A stretch of 46,175 nt of DNA, from the NCBI GenBank assembly GCA_937998305.1, contig CALLDL010000016.1, positions 1 through 46,175 on the forward strand, written 5' to 3'. Under the pieces are notes generated by a model. That model did no database searches. It saw nothing but the letters and a program-made list of their open reading frames with translations, and was not told where the DNA came from. Position numbers and translations under genes: made by a program. Positions within the stretch are counted from its first letter, which is position 1. Each line of letters starts with the position of its first letter. Shown in pieces: positions 16,757 through 25,101 of this stretch. Source of the stretch: an uncultured Desulfobacterales bacterium. Its GTDB lineage: Bacteria > Desulfobacterota > Desulfobacteria > Desulfobacterales > UBA11574.

Positions 16757-17575
16757 TTATTGTTGAACGATTTTTGGAAGGGGTTTTTTCCCTGCCGGTT
16801 TGAACCCTTTATCTCGAATTATTTTGTTAAGATCGGAAATTCGCTTCAAATTCTCCGGATGCGATGCAAAGTAATGGCCTATTGTTCCCGGGTCCTGTTC
16901 CTTGGGAAGCCTTTTTAAAAAATCGGTTGCACCGGCGACGTTACCATAAGCGCAATTTAATATATCGAGTGCAAATGCGTCTGCACGGGTTTCCTGTTTT
17001 CGGGAAAAGCTCAATTCCGTAATATTCAAAGCATGAGCCAGCATTTGGCTGATATTACTGTCAGTGCCGAATAAAAAGGTTGAGATTGTTATGAACACAA
17101 AGGCCCTTCCCACACCACGAAGATGATCCCGGTTGGCATAATGGCCCATCTCGTGCGCAAAAGCAAATGCCAATTCGTTTTCAGAGGTTATCTTGCCCAA
17201 AAGTCCTGTAAAAACGATAATATGTCCACCTGGAAAGGCCAATGCATTGACCGATGAAGCTTCTCGAACATGTACTTTGAACGGGTAAGGCAGTTTTGTG
17301 CAACGTTTCTGAAGGTCCTCCACGAGTGATTGAACATAGCCCCTCCATTCCGAATCGATATCCTCGGCATCTACGGATCGAATAAAAAGTTCCGACATTT
17401 TCGTTTCAAGGTCGGTTGAAATCCGTGGCACAATCAGATCTACCGCAAATCCCAGTAGTATATAGATTACAATGACTATAGCGAGCAAAGAGAGGGTGAG
17501 GACAAAAAATTCTCGCAGCATAGAGGTGGGCGTCACATTGACATTCGATTTCGGTAACCGGGGCGTATACTTCAT
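16757..17575 (-). CDS. M48-family membrane-anchored metalloprotease
   Basis: A 272-residue protein with one N-terminal membrane segment (about 22-48) and the zinc-protease motif H141-E-M-G-H145 (FAFAHEMGHYANRDH). The third zinc ligand is expected in the downstream RKQETRADAFALDIL (Glu of the RADxxA motif). The catalytic domain probably faces the periplasm, as in other M48 peptidases involved in envelope quality control. The sequence VNALAFPGGHIIVFTGLL is typical. It lies downstream of two YbjQ-like genes on the same strand, separated from them by a palindromic repeat. Confidence 0.9.
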   Translation of the reverse strand: MKYTPRLPKSNVNVTPTSMLREFFVLTLSLLAIVIVIYILLGFAVDLIVPRISTDLETKMSELFIRSVDAEDIDSEWRGYVQSLVEDLQKRCTKLPYPFKVHVREASSVNALAFPGGHIIVFTGLLGKITSENELAFAFAHEMGHYANRDHLRGVGRAFVFITISTFLFGTDSNISQMLAHALNITELSFSRKQETRADAFALDILNCAYGNVAGATDFLKRLPKEQDPGTIGHYFASHPENLKRISDLNKIIRDKGFKPAGKKPLPKIVQQ

Positions 17576-17588
17576 CTACTGATCCATA

Positions 17589-17853
17589 CCTAAATTGAGC
17601 GTTTCAAATTGTGACAAGATACTAAAAAGATAATAAACTTTTAGCATTTTAATACACCATACGTTTCGTGAAGGCAGGGCAGATAATCACTCATTAGATC
17701 TCTATATATTACAAAAATTGTCACGATTTGAAATCCTTCGGACTTGCCGAGTTTACCGGATTTGCTGTGTTGCAGGGTGCTTGCGGTAGCTAACTACGGC
17801 AGCGCACCCTGCGCCTTGCATCTCCGGCAAACTCAACAATCGCTCAATTTAGG
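17589..17853. repeat. Palindromic element with CCTAAATTGAGCG terminal inverted repeats
   Basis: A 265-base element with perfect 13-base inverted ends, CCTAAATTGAGCG (17589-17601) and CGCTCAATTTAGG (17841-17853). It also has an internal hairpin (GCAGGGTGC...GCACCCTGC around 17774-17806). The right end supplies the TAA stop codon of the neighbouring YbjQ-like gene. The related element at 22256-22463 shares GCGATT-TCAAGTTTGCCG-like sequence next to one end. No reading frame is present, so it looks MITE-like. Confidence 0.75.
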
Positions 17854-18295
17854 CTAAAGTCAGGGCAGTCCCGTATGCGATGGCCTCTAAACATCCCACG
17901 CCTTTTTTATTTGCATTCCTGCCAATGGTGGATGTTTCGATGCGAACATTGACAATCATCCTTGAATCACCTGCCATTTCCTTCATGCGAAGGAGCGCTT
18001 CCCGGCGCGCCCGGTCAATGAGGCTTTCGTATGACTTGACGGTACCGCCAAAGATATTGCGAAGTGATGCTGTGAATCGTTTAAAATAATCGATGGAAAT
18101 GACGGCACTGCCGTACACCAATTCAGCAGATTTGATCTTATCATCAGGATAGTCGACAGTTTTCATGGTCACGGCGGGTAAATTAATGAACATTTTTTCA
18201 CGTAGATGGATGGAACGGTAGTGATATCGTTCTGCAAAGGTGCCCGCCAGATAACCGACTGCTATCAGAGTTATGAAAAATAATAAATTATACAC
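17849..18295 (-). CDS. YbjQ-like protein with N-terminal membrane anchor
   Basis: About 148 residues. A GTG start at 18295 is chosen because AAGGAG lies about 7 bases upstream. It begins with a hydrophobic segment (YNLLFFITLIAVGYLAG). The rest resembles the YbjQ/heavy-metal-binding-domain fold of the next gene: VYGSAVISIDYFKRFTASLRNIFGGTVKSYESLIDRARREALLRM, ending AYGTALTL. Family function is unknown; YbjQ-type proteins form pentamers. The TAA stop lies inside the terminal repeat of a palindromic element. Confidence 0.75.
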   Translation of the reverse strand: MYNLLFFITLIAVGYLAGTFAERYHYRSIHLREKMFINLPAVTMKTVDYPDDKIKSAELVYGSAVISIDYFKRFTASLRNIFGGTVKSYESLIDRARREALLRMKEMAGDSRMIVNVRIETSTIGRNANKKGVGCLEAIAYGTALTLA

Positions 18296-18308
18296 CGGCA
18301 GTCTCCTT

Positions 18309-18623
18309 TTATTCGATACGAACGGCTGTTCCATACACATATAATTCAGCGGCCCCTTGGGCAACGGAGGAGGTCGAAAATCTCACATTGACGATGGCAT
18401 TGGCGCCGAGTTGACGTGCCTGATCAACCATCCGGTCCAATGCTTGTTGACGGGATTCCTGTAAAAGCTGTGTGTACCCTTTTAGCTCCCCGCCCACCAG
18501 ATTTTTAAGGCCCGCCATTATATCTCTACCTACATGTTTGGCTCGGATCGTACTTCCGGAGACCAATCCAAAATGCTCTACAATATTTTTGCCGGGAACC
18601 GTTTCAATATTGGTGATAATCAT
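18309..18623 (-). CDS. YbjQ/UPF0145 family protein
   Basis: A 104-residue protein with the whole family pattern: IETVPGKNIVEHFGLVSGSTIRAKHVGRDI, GGELKGYTQLLQESRQQALDRM, GANAIVNVRFSTSSVAQGAAELYVYGTAV. It is soluble, with no signal peptide. It forms a two-gene unit with the membrane-anchored paralogue 13 bases downstream, suggesting a soluble/membrane pair. The function of the family is not established. Confidence 0.88.
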   Translation of the reverse strand: MIITNIETVPGKNIVEHFGLVSGSTIRAKHVGRDIMAGLKNLVGGELKGYTQLLQESRQQALDRMVDQARQLGANAIVNVRFSTSSVAQGAAELYVYGTAVRIE

Positions 18624-18926
18624 TTTGCCTCCATTGTTTTGCCGTTATGGTGGAAAAGGGCAAAGCGGTCAACTTGTTCAGAACTCAAGTCTCGCACCCG
18701 AATATGGCCAAAAAGCTTTAAAAGCGGAAAAAATTCTAAATAATTTGATCGCCGGTCAAAAAAAAGCCCTTACACTCACTTTTTTCATTGAAATTTTTTT
18801 ATTTATTTAGCATAAGTAATTTCTCATTTCAATATAGCCCGATTTTAATTAAATATAATTTTTTGAAATTTTTGATAAAAAGATCGTATAAAGCTTAAAT
18901 TATTGTTTTTTATGAGGAGGAAGAGG
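18624..18926. other. Intergenic region between divergent genes
   Basis: A 303-base gap between the YbjQ-like pair and the tetrahaem cytochrome gene. The half next to the cytochrome gene is very AT-rich. One weak plus-strand frame there (ending near 18810) has no start signal and no recognisable similarity, so it is not called. AGGAGG at 18914-18919 is the ribosome-binding site for the cytochrome. Confidence 0.5.
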
Positions 18927-19421
18927 ATGTACAGATTACGAGTGGGGGTATTGTGTTTGGTGATGGTTTTTATTTTTGGAATGGCGCTAAATGCCGCCGG
19001 ACAGAATAAAAGCGATACAAAAGAAGCCGTTGAGGATATGCTTGTCCCGATGGGCATTATTGTGCTGGAGCCCGATCCCTCGGTCAAACAAAAGAGAGCT
19101 CCGGTCGAATTCCATCATGCCAGACATTTTACCTATGATTGTCGAACATGCCATCACAAATGGGAAGGAAGTACCAAAGTCGCCAACTGTACAACATCAA
19201 AGTGTCATGATCTTTTGAAAGCGCCGAAAAAGCCGACAAAATACCTGACTTATACGGAAAAGGGGATAAAGTATTACAAATATGCCTACCATCAAAACTG
19301 CATCGGGTGTCACAAAGAAATAAAAGTCAAGCAGGAAAAAATGGAGATGTTATACAAGACGTCGGAAAAACAGAAAAAAAACGTTCCAACCAGTTGCACC
19401 GAATGTCATCCGAAAGAATAA
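18927..19421 (+). CDS. Periplasmic tetrahaem cytochrome c3-type protein
   Basis: About 164 residues with a signal peptide (residues 1 to about 24, MYRLRVGVLCLVMVFIFGMALNA). Four haem sites are visible: C72-C75-H76, C88-C93-H94 (CX4CH, typical for class III cytochromes), C125-C128-H129 and C157-C160-H161. Candidate distal His ligands are H63, H64 and H67 (EFHHARH). Class III cytochromes carry electrons between periplasmic hydrogenases or formate dehydrogenases and membrane complexes. ATG 18927 has an AGGAGG site 7 bases upstream. It is a single gene. Confidence 0.9.
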   Translation: MYRLRVGVLCLVMVFIFGMALNAAGQNKSDTKEAVEDMLVPMGIIVLEPDPSVKQKRAPVEFHHARHFTYDCRTCHHKWEGSTKVANCTTSKCHDLLKAPKKPTKYLTYTEKGIKYYKYAYHQNCIGCHKEIKVKQEKMEMLYKTSEKQKKNVPTSCTECHPKE

Positions 19422-19438
19422 GCTTAACGGTTTCGCAC

Positions 19439-19480
19439 CAGGACAGGCTTAGATCTCTTCAAACTCTTGTCCTGTTTCTT
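19439..19480 (+). terminator. Possible intrinsic terminator of the cytochrome gene
   Basis: A 7-bp perfect stem CAGGACA/TGTCCTG with a long loop, followed by TTTCTT, 18 bases after the cytochrome stop. The loop (22 bases) and interrupted T-tract make this only a moderate candidate. The remaining sequence up to 19707 shows nothing else. Confidence 0.4.
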
Positions 19481-19707
19481 CAGAAGTCTCTCCAGAAATA
19501 GCAACCATGTTCAGCGCCGCTGAATAAAAAATGGTTGATTCTTCAAGCTTATCAAGGGAAAGCCGTCCGTCCACGGCTATTTTACCGATATTGAGATCCT
19601 CACTTCAAAATTTGACCTGCAAGTTTCCGGTTTAAACTTGTATATGGCTTTATCGTTGTGATAAATAAATGGATCATCTTTTTTAAAAAGCGTGTCGGGA
19701 AAACAGG

Positions 19708-20487
19708 ATGTCACAAAGAAAAAACTTAATGTCTTTTATGAGAGAGAACAAGACGCTTTTTATCATTATTTCAGTCGTTCTTTTTTTGATTGAACTCGAG
19801 ATTTTTGCGCTTGTAGCCATGAAGTCCGGCCGACAATCCTGGCTGCAGGTGATGGATGCCAACGGAAATGTCATACATGAGACAGACGGTAAAAATCTCA
19901 GCGAGTTCAATAAATACTATTTTGAAAAAACATTCGGTCCCTTTGAACAGTACCAGGTCAAACTTGTAACCAAGGACCTCCCTTTCCCGTTCAGAGCATG
20001 GTTTGCATCGGCTGTAGGGATACCTGTTGCTGCCTTTCTTTTGTTTGCTTTTTTTGTGCGTGCATATCAGTCCCTTTTTTTAAAGGAAGAAAAAATCATA
20101 GATGAAACGGATTCAAAAAGAACGGAATATGAATACCGATTCGAAAAGATCATCGCTGCAATCAGCAGGTTTAACATTTTTATCATAGGGTTTCTTATTT
20201 TCCTTGCCGTCTTTTTATACTGGGTTATTCCCAATTTAATCGTCTATATTGGGCGGACAGGTACCGAAACAATAATTCGATATAAATGGATTTTTTTGGC
20301 TGTGGGCATTGTTTTCCTGGGCCTGTTCATATGGATAATTTATTTAAGGTATCTTTTAGCCAAAAAGGCCATAGACCGTCAGGCTGAAATCGACAAATAT
20401 CACCTCCAGTTGGAATACAACAAGATCGATGATCGTCCTCCTCAACTGACATACGAGCAGGAAGACACATCTGAGAGTATCCCTTGA
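19708..20487 (+). CDS. Membrane protein of unknown function (259 aa)
   Basis: Four hydrophobic segments (about residues 16-40, 98-118, 155-178 and 191-212) surround a soluble loop of about 55 residues after the first segment, which contains WLQVMDANGNVIHETDGKNLSEFNKYYFEKTFGPFEQYQVKL. The C-terminal 45 residues are charged and presumably cytoplasmic. I do not recognise the family. There is no strong ribosome-binding site before ATG 19708. It is not clearly in an operon with either neighbour. Confidence 0.75.
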   Translation: MSQRKNLMSFMRENKTLFIIISVVLFLIELEIFALVAMKSGRQSWLQVMDANGNVIHETDGKNLSEFNKYYFEKTFGPFEQYQVKLVTKDLPFPFRAWFASAVGIPVAAFLLFAFFVRAYQSLFLKEEKIIDETDSKRTEYEYRFEKIIAAISRFNIFIIGFLIFLAVFLYWVIPNLIVYIGRTGTETIIRYKWIFLAVGIVFLGLFIWIIYLRYLLAKKAIDRQAEIDKYHLQLEYNKIDDRPPQLTYEQEDTSESIP

Positions 20488-20740
20488 TCCCTGCTCATCC
20501 TATCATTTTTTTAGTCATTTTCATTGATTTTGAAGAGATTTCTATCTAAAATCGTTCCAAAATTCTATTTTGCCTTGACATTTGGTTTGTCCTTTGAGAT
20601 GAGGATATTGGATTGTTTTTTAGTATAGGGACATGTTGTTTTTGCGGGTCGATTTCGCTCTAAAGGACCTTTCCCTTTTGCTGGCGTGACGACTTGAAGC
20701 TTAGGTCAAAATTGAAAGGATTAAGAAGGAGGTCAGAGTT

Positions 20741-20941
20741 ATGGCAGATGGGATTGTAAAGTGGTTTAGTGACAAAAAGGGATTTGGATTCATAGAGCAG
20801 GAAGACGGAACAGACATTTTTGTCCATTATTCATCCATCACTATGGATGGATTCAAAACCCTTGCCGAAGGAGAAAGGGTAACGTTTGACGTGGAAGAGA
20901 GCGATCGAGGACCCTCGGCCAAGAACGTCAAAAAAGCTTAG
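20741..20941 (+). CDS. Cold-shock protein (CspA family)
   Basis: A 66-residue single cold-shock domain with both RNA-binding motifs, KGFGFIE (RNP1) and DIFVHYS (RNP2), starting [17 protein letters not shown]. It binds single-stranded nucleic acid and melts RNA structure. AAGGAGGT lies about 8 bases before the ATG. The upstream gap of about 250 bases could include a long 5' leader, as is common for cold-shock genes, but no defined cold box could be pointed to. A strong terminator follows. Confidence 0.95.
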   Translation: MADGIVKWFSDKKGFGFIEQEDGTDIFVHYSSITMDGFKTLAEGERVTFDVEESDRGPSAKNVKKA

Positions 20942-20963
20942 TTTTTTCAAAAACCATGGTATT

Positions 20964-21010
20964 AAAGGCATCTCATTGAAACAAAAATGAGATGCCTTTT
21001 TTTATTTTTT
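20964..21010 (+). terminator. Intrinsic terminator of the cold-shock gene
   Basis: A perfect 13-bp stem AAAGGCATCTCAT/ATGAGATGCCTTT with a 10-base loop, followed by a T-rich tract (TTTTTTATTTTTT), 23 bases after the stop codon. Confidence 0.9.
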
Positions 21011-21104
21011 CTCTAATTCCTTCCATTTTTCAAGAGGCAAAAAATCGGTCAGTTCCATGATTAATGAGTTCCCTTCTAAAATAGACAAATCAGCACTAAA
21101 AACA

Positions 21105-21168
21105 TTAGGCACTAAGACACCAAGGATATATTTATTATTCTTTCTTTGTGCCTTGGTACCTTTGTGGC
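21105..21168. repeat. Imperfect palindrome, GGCACTAAGACACCAAGG type
   Basis: The left arm GGCACTAAGACACCAAGG and the right arm CTTTGTGCCTTGGTACCTTTGTGGC are imperfect inverted copies. They lie between the cold-shock terminator and the 3' end of oleD. On the minus strand just beyond it (21058-21002), a short frame reads MELTDFLPLEKWKELEKK and stops. That looks like the first residues of a longer signalling-type protein and may be a remnant. Confidence 0.5.
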
Positions 21169-21225
21169 AGAATGAAAAACGTTTTGCACCAATAAGCACA
21201 AATTTACAAATAAGCTACTTCTTAA

Positions 21226-22245
21226 TTATCTGTTCTGAAGCCATCTTTCAAGCCTGGAAAGCCCTTCTTCTATCGAAATTTTAGGCACGTACCCCAAGTC
21301 TTTTTTTGCTGCGCTGATATCGAACCAGTGGGCTGTTGAAAGTTCATCGGCTAAAAAACGTGTCATCCGGGGTTCGCCGCTGATCTTAAACATCTTATAG
21401 AAAATTTCCAGGACAGCGCCAATCATCCATGCTGTGTTGCGGGATATCGAACGCTGAACAGAAGCCAGACCGGCTCTTTTTAAAATATTGTTGACCATCT
21501 CCCATAAAGGAACGGGATCGTCCTGACTGATAAAATAAACCCTGCCGGAAAGGTTATGGTTTTGTTCCAATATGTCAGCAGCTTGAATATGAGCATCGGC
21601 GGCGTTATCTATGTAGATGGTATCCACCAGATTTCTGCCGTTTCCCACCTTAACAAGGCAATTCGCCCGTTCAATAATTCTCGGGACCAGATGATTGTCC
21701 TGTGGACCCCATATCAAGTGGGGCCTCAAAATGATGGTCTTCAACCCCTCATCACCGACCGCTATTACAGCCTGTTCGGCCATGGCCTTTGTTTTCGGGT
21801 AATGGGCATGAAATTTTTCAGGATAGGGGATAGACTCGTCAACACCTTCCATATCGATACCATCAAAGACAACACTGGGCGAACTGGTATAAACAAGTCG
21901 TGAAATGTTATGTTTTTTGCAGGCGGCAATTACGTTTTGTGTCCCGATGACATTGGTTCGGTAATACGCTAAATAATCTCCCCAGACACCGGGTTTTGCC
22001 GCAACGTGAAATACGAGATCTACTTCCCGGCATGCCTGTTCGACAGCGGTTGCATCACCGATGTCTCCCTGGATCTGCTCAACCCCCATTGCCGCAAGTT
22101 CCGGATAAAAACGCCGTGAAAAGCTGATGACACGGTCGCCTCTTTCCACCAATTGTCTGACAATGGCGCCTCCCAAAAATCCGCCGCCGCCCGTGACCAG
22201 AACCTGATCGGAAGACTTGGTTTTTATGGATTCATTATTTTTCAT
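21226..22245 (-). CDS. oleD: OleD-like NAD(P)-dependent beta-keto acid reductase/epimerase
   Basis: A 339-residue extended short-chain dehydrogenase. The nucleotide-binding motif TGGGGFLGG lies at about 18-26, and the catalytic pair is Y149-x3-K153 (HYPKTKAMAE). Other typical elements are AAKPGVWGDYLAYYRTNVIGTQNV, LVYTSSPSVVFDG and ILRPHLIWGPQDNHLVPRI. OleD reduces the beta-keto acid formed by OleA condensation to a 2-alkyl-3-hydroxy acid, the substrate of OleC. The partner oleC lies directly upstream on the same strand, which supports this over a sterol-dehydrogenase annotation. A 208-base palindromic element separates them. Confidence 0.82.
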   Translation of the reverse strand: MKNNESIKTKSSDQVLVTGGGGFLGGAIVRQLVERGDRVISFSRRFYPELAAMGVEQIQGDIGDATAVEQACREVDLVFHVAAKPGVWGDYLAYYRTNVIGTQNVIAACKKHNISRLVYTSSPSVVFDGIDMEGVDESIPYPEKFHAHYPKTKAMAEQAVIAVGDEGLKTIILRPHLIWGPQDNHLVPRIIERANCLVKVGNGRNLVDTIYIDNAADAHIQAADILEQNHNLSGRVYFISQDDPVPLWEMVNNILKRAGLASVQRSISRNTAWMIGAVLEIFYKMFKISGEPRMTRFLADELSTAHWFDISAAKKDLGYVPKISIEEGLSRLERWLQNR

Positions 22246-22255
22246 TCAACTTAAT

Positions 22256-22463
22256 CCTAAGTTGAGCGATTTTCAAGTTTGCCGCAGATACAAGGAAGAT
22301 GTTGTTTCGCTATAGTCGTCTATGCGGAACGGCATCTGACGCAGTAGATGCGGTGAAATCGGAAATCCCGCAGGGTTTCAAATTATTGAAATTCAAAATG
22401 TCAGAATACCTTAATAATTTCGTTGAATTAACCATTTCAAAAATTTGAAACTTTCAGCTTAGG
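22256..22463. repeat. Palindromic element between oleC and oleD, CCTAAGTTGAG ends
   Basis: Inverted ends CCTAAGTTGAG (22256-22266) and TTCAGCTTAGG (22453-22463). Next to the left end, GCGATTTTCAAGTTTGCCG matches the arm of the element at 17589-17853. The right end contains the TAA stop codon of oleC. The interior has a second pair of inverted TTTCAAATT/AATTTGAAA words. It probably arrived after the operon was formed. Confidence 0.7.
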
Positions 22464-24132
22464 TTAATTTCTTTTTAGCCCATATTGCCAGTTTTTCACG
22501 GAAAATTTTTGAGTTATGTCTAATGTCCACCGGAAAAGACTTGTGAAACAATATGGATTTGATGTCCTTTGTCAATTCATTCTGCTTGGCAAGCTCAAAA
22601 AGCTCATTTTTTATCGTCTTTTTGTTTAAGTGATGGCGACTTCGTTTCAGGTCGATGCATATGACCGGTTTTTGTTGATTGCGGGAGCCGATTCCCACAA
22701 GGGCGCTTCGAAACACTTGTGGATGATTGTTGAAGATGGCTTCACAAGGTATGGTAAAAAGGGTATTCTCTTTGGTCACCACACGATGGCTTTTTCGGCC
22801 GCAAAACCATATCCTCCCCCTTGAATCTTTCCATCCCACATCTCCCATCCGATGCCAAAAAAAAACTTTGTCTTCGATCTTGGTCACTGCGTCGACTTCA
22901 GGCTTTTCAAAATATTGCCGGGTCACGAGATCACCGGCTACCGTTATCTCACCCATATCACCATCTTCGACTTCAAGATCGTCCGACCACTTCTGAATAG
23001 GATCATCACTGATTTTTATGATGCGGATCTTTAGATCATTGATGGGTCGCCCGATGCATATCCCGTAGCCCTTTTCACTGAACTTTCGGGTTTCAGTGAG
23101 AATTTCATTGCTGGTGATGGATATTATGGGCACCGCTTCGGTAGCTCCGTAAGGTGTATGAATCTGGGCATTTTCATCCAGCATGGGAGTAAATTGTTCG
23201 ATAATCGATGGTAATACCGGTGCGCCGGCGGAAATGACCCGTTTCAGGGACGGCAGCAAAATGTTCTTATTTTTTCCGTATTCACCCACGCGATTCAAAA
23301 GAGCGGGAGAAGCAAACATGCTGGTTACGCCCTGGTCTTGAATGGCCTCGATAATCTTTTTCGGATTTACACGGGCAGGCTTGGTGGAATCCATATCCGG
23401 AATAACGGAGGTAATCCCCAAAGGCGGCCAAAACAGCGCAAAAAGCGGAAATGTGGAAAGATCGATTTCATCCATGGACAGTCCAAGATGGGTTTTTATG
23501 TGACGCAGTTGTGCATCGAAGTTTCCGTGAGTGTATACTACACCCTTGGCAGGACCTGTGCTGCCCGTTGTAAACAATATGGCGGCTGTGTCGTTTTCCC
23601 GGGTTTTAGCCATAGAATAGGGTTTCCAGGGTACTTGACGCATCTGATTCAGGGTAAAGCCTTTCCAGAACCAGCGCCTTCCCACCGTTACCCATATCCG
23701 AACGGTTTTAAAAAATTTAGGATAAAGGGTTCGAATCACATGAGCCTGTGGAATACCGATAAACGCTTCCGGCCGGCCTTCTTTGAAGCATTCGACCATT
23801 CGGCGAATCCCCATCCCCGGATCCACGACCACCGGAACGGCCCCGGTTTTGAACAGGGCGAAAATAATAATAAAGAATTCCAGGCTGGGTTTTACCATTA
23901 AAATGGTCCTGGTCCCGCGGGTGATTCCAGCGTTTTCCATCCCGTGCGCCAGACAATCGGATTCTCGATCCAGCTGCAGAAACGTCAAATGAGAATACAT
24001 CACCCGGCCGGAGCTGTCCCGCCCCGCAGGATAAACAACCGCCCGTTTGTACGGTGCGATTTTGGCCACTCTTTTCAGGTAGGACGCGATATTTACGGCA
24101 TGACGCTCTTTTTCGTGATTGTTTGGGCTCAT
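22459..24132 (-). CDS. oleC: OleC-like AMP-dependent beta-lactone synthetase
   Basis: A 557-residue ANL-superfamily (adenylate-forming) enzyme. The P-loop-like core ILFTTGSTGPAKGVVYTHGN is near residues 190-210. The motif IHTPYGATEAVPI corresponds to the adenine-binding YGxTE region, and MGDVGWKDSRGRIWFCGRKSHRV is the hinge region. OleC converts 2-alkyl-3-hydroxy acids into beta-lactones in long-chain olefin biosynthesis. The YGATEAVP signature and oleD downstream favour OleC over ordinary acyl-CoA ligases. OleA (thiolase-like) and OleB (alpha/beta hydrolase, lactone decarboxylase) are not in this window. Confidence 0.82.
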   Translation of the reverse strand: MSPNNHEKERHAVNIASYLKRVAKIAPYKRAVVYPAGRDSSGRVMYSHLTFLQLDRESDCLAHGMENAGITRGTRTILMVKPSLEFFIIIFALFKTGAVPVVVDPGMGIRRMVECFKEGRPEAFIGIPQAHVIRTLYPKFFKTVRIWVTVGRRWFWKGFTLNQMRQVPWKPYSMAKTRENDTAAILFTTGSTGPAKGVVYTHGNFDAQLRHIKTHLGLSMDEIDLSTFPLFALFWPPLGITSVIPDMDSTKPARVNPKKIIEAIQDQGVTSMFASPALLNRVGEYGKNKNILLPSLKRVISAGAPVLPSIIEQFTPMLDENAQIHTPYGATEAVPIISITSNEILTETRKFSEKGYGICIGRPINDLKIRIIKISDDPIQKWSDDLEVEDGDMGEITVAGDLVTRQYFEKPEVDAVTKIEDKVFFWHRMGDVGWKDSRGRIWFCGRKSHRVVTKENTLFTIPCEAIFNNHPQVFRSALVGIGSRNQQKPVICIDLKRSRHHLNKKTIKNELFELAKQNELTKDIKSILFHKSFPVDIRHNSKIFREKLAIWAKKKLT

Positions 24133-24183
24133 CTGTTCGAATCGTTTCTTAATCTAAAGCTATTATAATCTATCAATATTATC

Positions 24184-24327
24184 GACTTCGTAAAAAGTCA
24201 AATTTCGACGACAAAATAAAAAGCTTCAAATTCCAGGCGCGCAAATTCCGAGGAATGAGGCTTACTTATTGTACGCTGCAGTGACGAGGAATGCAGCGCA
24301 ACGCAGAAGCTGGACTTTTTACGAAGC
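24184..24327. repeat. Palindromic element with GACTTCGTAAAAAGTC ends
   Basis: A 144-base element bounded by GACTTCGTAAAAAGTC (left) and GACTTTTTACGAAGC (right). The interior is rich in GCAGCG/CGCTGC words and has no reading frame. It is one part of the 408-base gap upstream of oleC; the rest of that gap holds a direct repeat and a terminator. Confidence 0.75.
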
Positions 24328-24361
24328 CGTCAAGATTGTCGATACGGAATTCAAGCATAAG

Positions 24362-24442
24362 CTACAATAACTATCTACGGTTGTAAAGATGCTTTATTAT
24401 TAGCATGGCCAGACATGCGGAAAGATAAATAAGATTTTGAAA
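24362..24442. repeat. Direct repeat, left copy, flanking the gene at 24541-24996
   Basis: It contains ACAATAACTATCTACGG, TTGTAAAGATGCTTTATTA and AAAGATAAATAAGATTTTGA. The other copy, at 25102-25191, has the same three blocks in the same order and orientation, with a short insertion between the last two. Confidence 0.75.
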
Positions 24443-24474
24443 AAAGAGAATACGGGCTGGAAAATTTTTGGCAT

Positions 24475-24516
24475 AAAAAAGTGAAACTCCCCGCGGCTAA
24501 TCGCGGGGAGTTTCAC
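24475..24516 (-). terminator. Intrinsic terminator for the gene at 24541-24996
   Basis: A perfect 15-bp stem GTGAAACTCCCCGCG/CGCGGGGAGTTTCAC with a 6-base loop. On the minus strand it is followed by TTTTTT. It begins 24 bases after the stop codon of the gene. Confidence 0.92.
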
Positions 24517-24540
24517 ATATCTTATTTTGAGCATATCCAG

Positions 24541-24996
24541 CTAAGGAAATCTCAATGTATGCATATGAGCCTCTTCAATACGGCGTTCGATATATGAGGC
24601 TAAGGATGGGTCATATTTATAAAGGTCGAAACAGTAGCCGTCTTCCCCAAGAATACCTTTCGGCACGAGATTGCCCAGTTCATCCGGGTCTGTGACCATT
24701 TCCTCGTAAAAGCATATTGAGAGCCATCGGTTGTCGGGGTCATCATCTATGATATCCACCAAAGCAAACAGGAATTGGCTCTTTTCATGACGATTCTTTA
24801 GGCTCGCCCTCAGTGAATAGCTTACACCGGGACGTGATATGAAATTGAGGACGGTTCCTTTTGTTGTTCTGAGCTTATCAATTACTCTTAAAAAAGTTTG
24901 TTTCATCTTCTGGGGGTCGTTTTCCCAGGCCTCGAGAAATCCGACCATCTCGAGAAACTCATTTTCATCGACTAAAACACCGTCTTCGTTTTTCAT
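24541..24996 (-). CDS. Unknown acidic protein (151 aa)
   Basis: A soluble, acidic protein with no signal peptide. Distinct segments are VSYSLRASLKN, FALVDIIDDDPDNRWLSICFYEEMVTDPDELGNLVPKG and a GEDGYCFDLYKYD stretch, then an amphipathic C-terminal helix. I have the impression that related proteins occur in other Desulfobacterota, but I cannot name a family or function. It is a single gene with its own terminator, flanked by direct repeats, and no ribosome-binding site stands out. Confidence 0.72.
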   Translation of the reverse strand: MKNEDGVLVDENEFLEMVGFLEAWENDPQKMKQTFLRVIDKLRTTKGTVLNFISRPGVSYSLRASLKNRHEKSQFLFALVDIIDDDPDNRWLSICFYEEMVTDPDELGNLVPKGILGEDGYCFDLYKYDPSLASYIERRIEEAHMHTLRFP

Positions 24997-25101
24997 CCGT
25001 TCAGTAACTCCTGTTCTATAATAATCGCCTTAATTAATGCAGCATAGTATTTGAGTAATTCATTATGGCAACATATTTTAAACTTCAAAAATATTTTCGA
25101 T

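Noticed and set aside
20570-20740. Sigma-70 promoter of the cold-shock gene at TTGACA (20576)
   Set aside because: No acceptable -10 box occurs at 16-18 bases; the nearest AT-rich hexamer is too far away.
21002-21199. Minus-strand 65-residue frame before oleD's 3' side
   Set aside because: Its first two thirds read through a palindromic repeat. Only the last 18 residues (MELTDFLPLEKWKELEKK) look like a protein start, so at most it is a remnant and is noted under the repeat.
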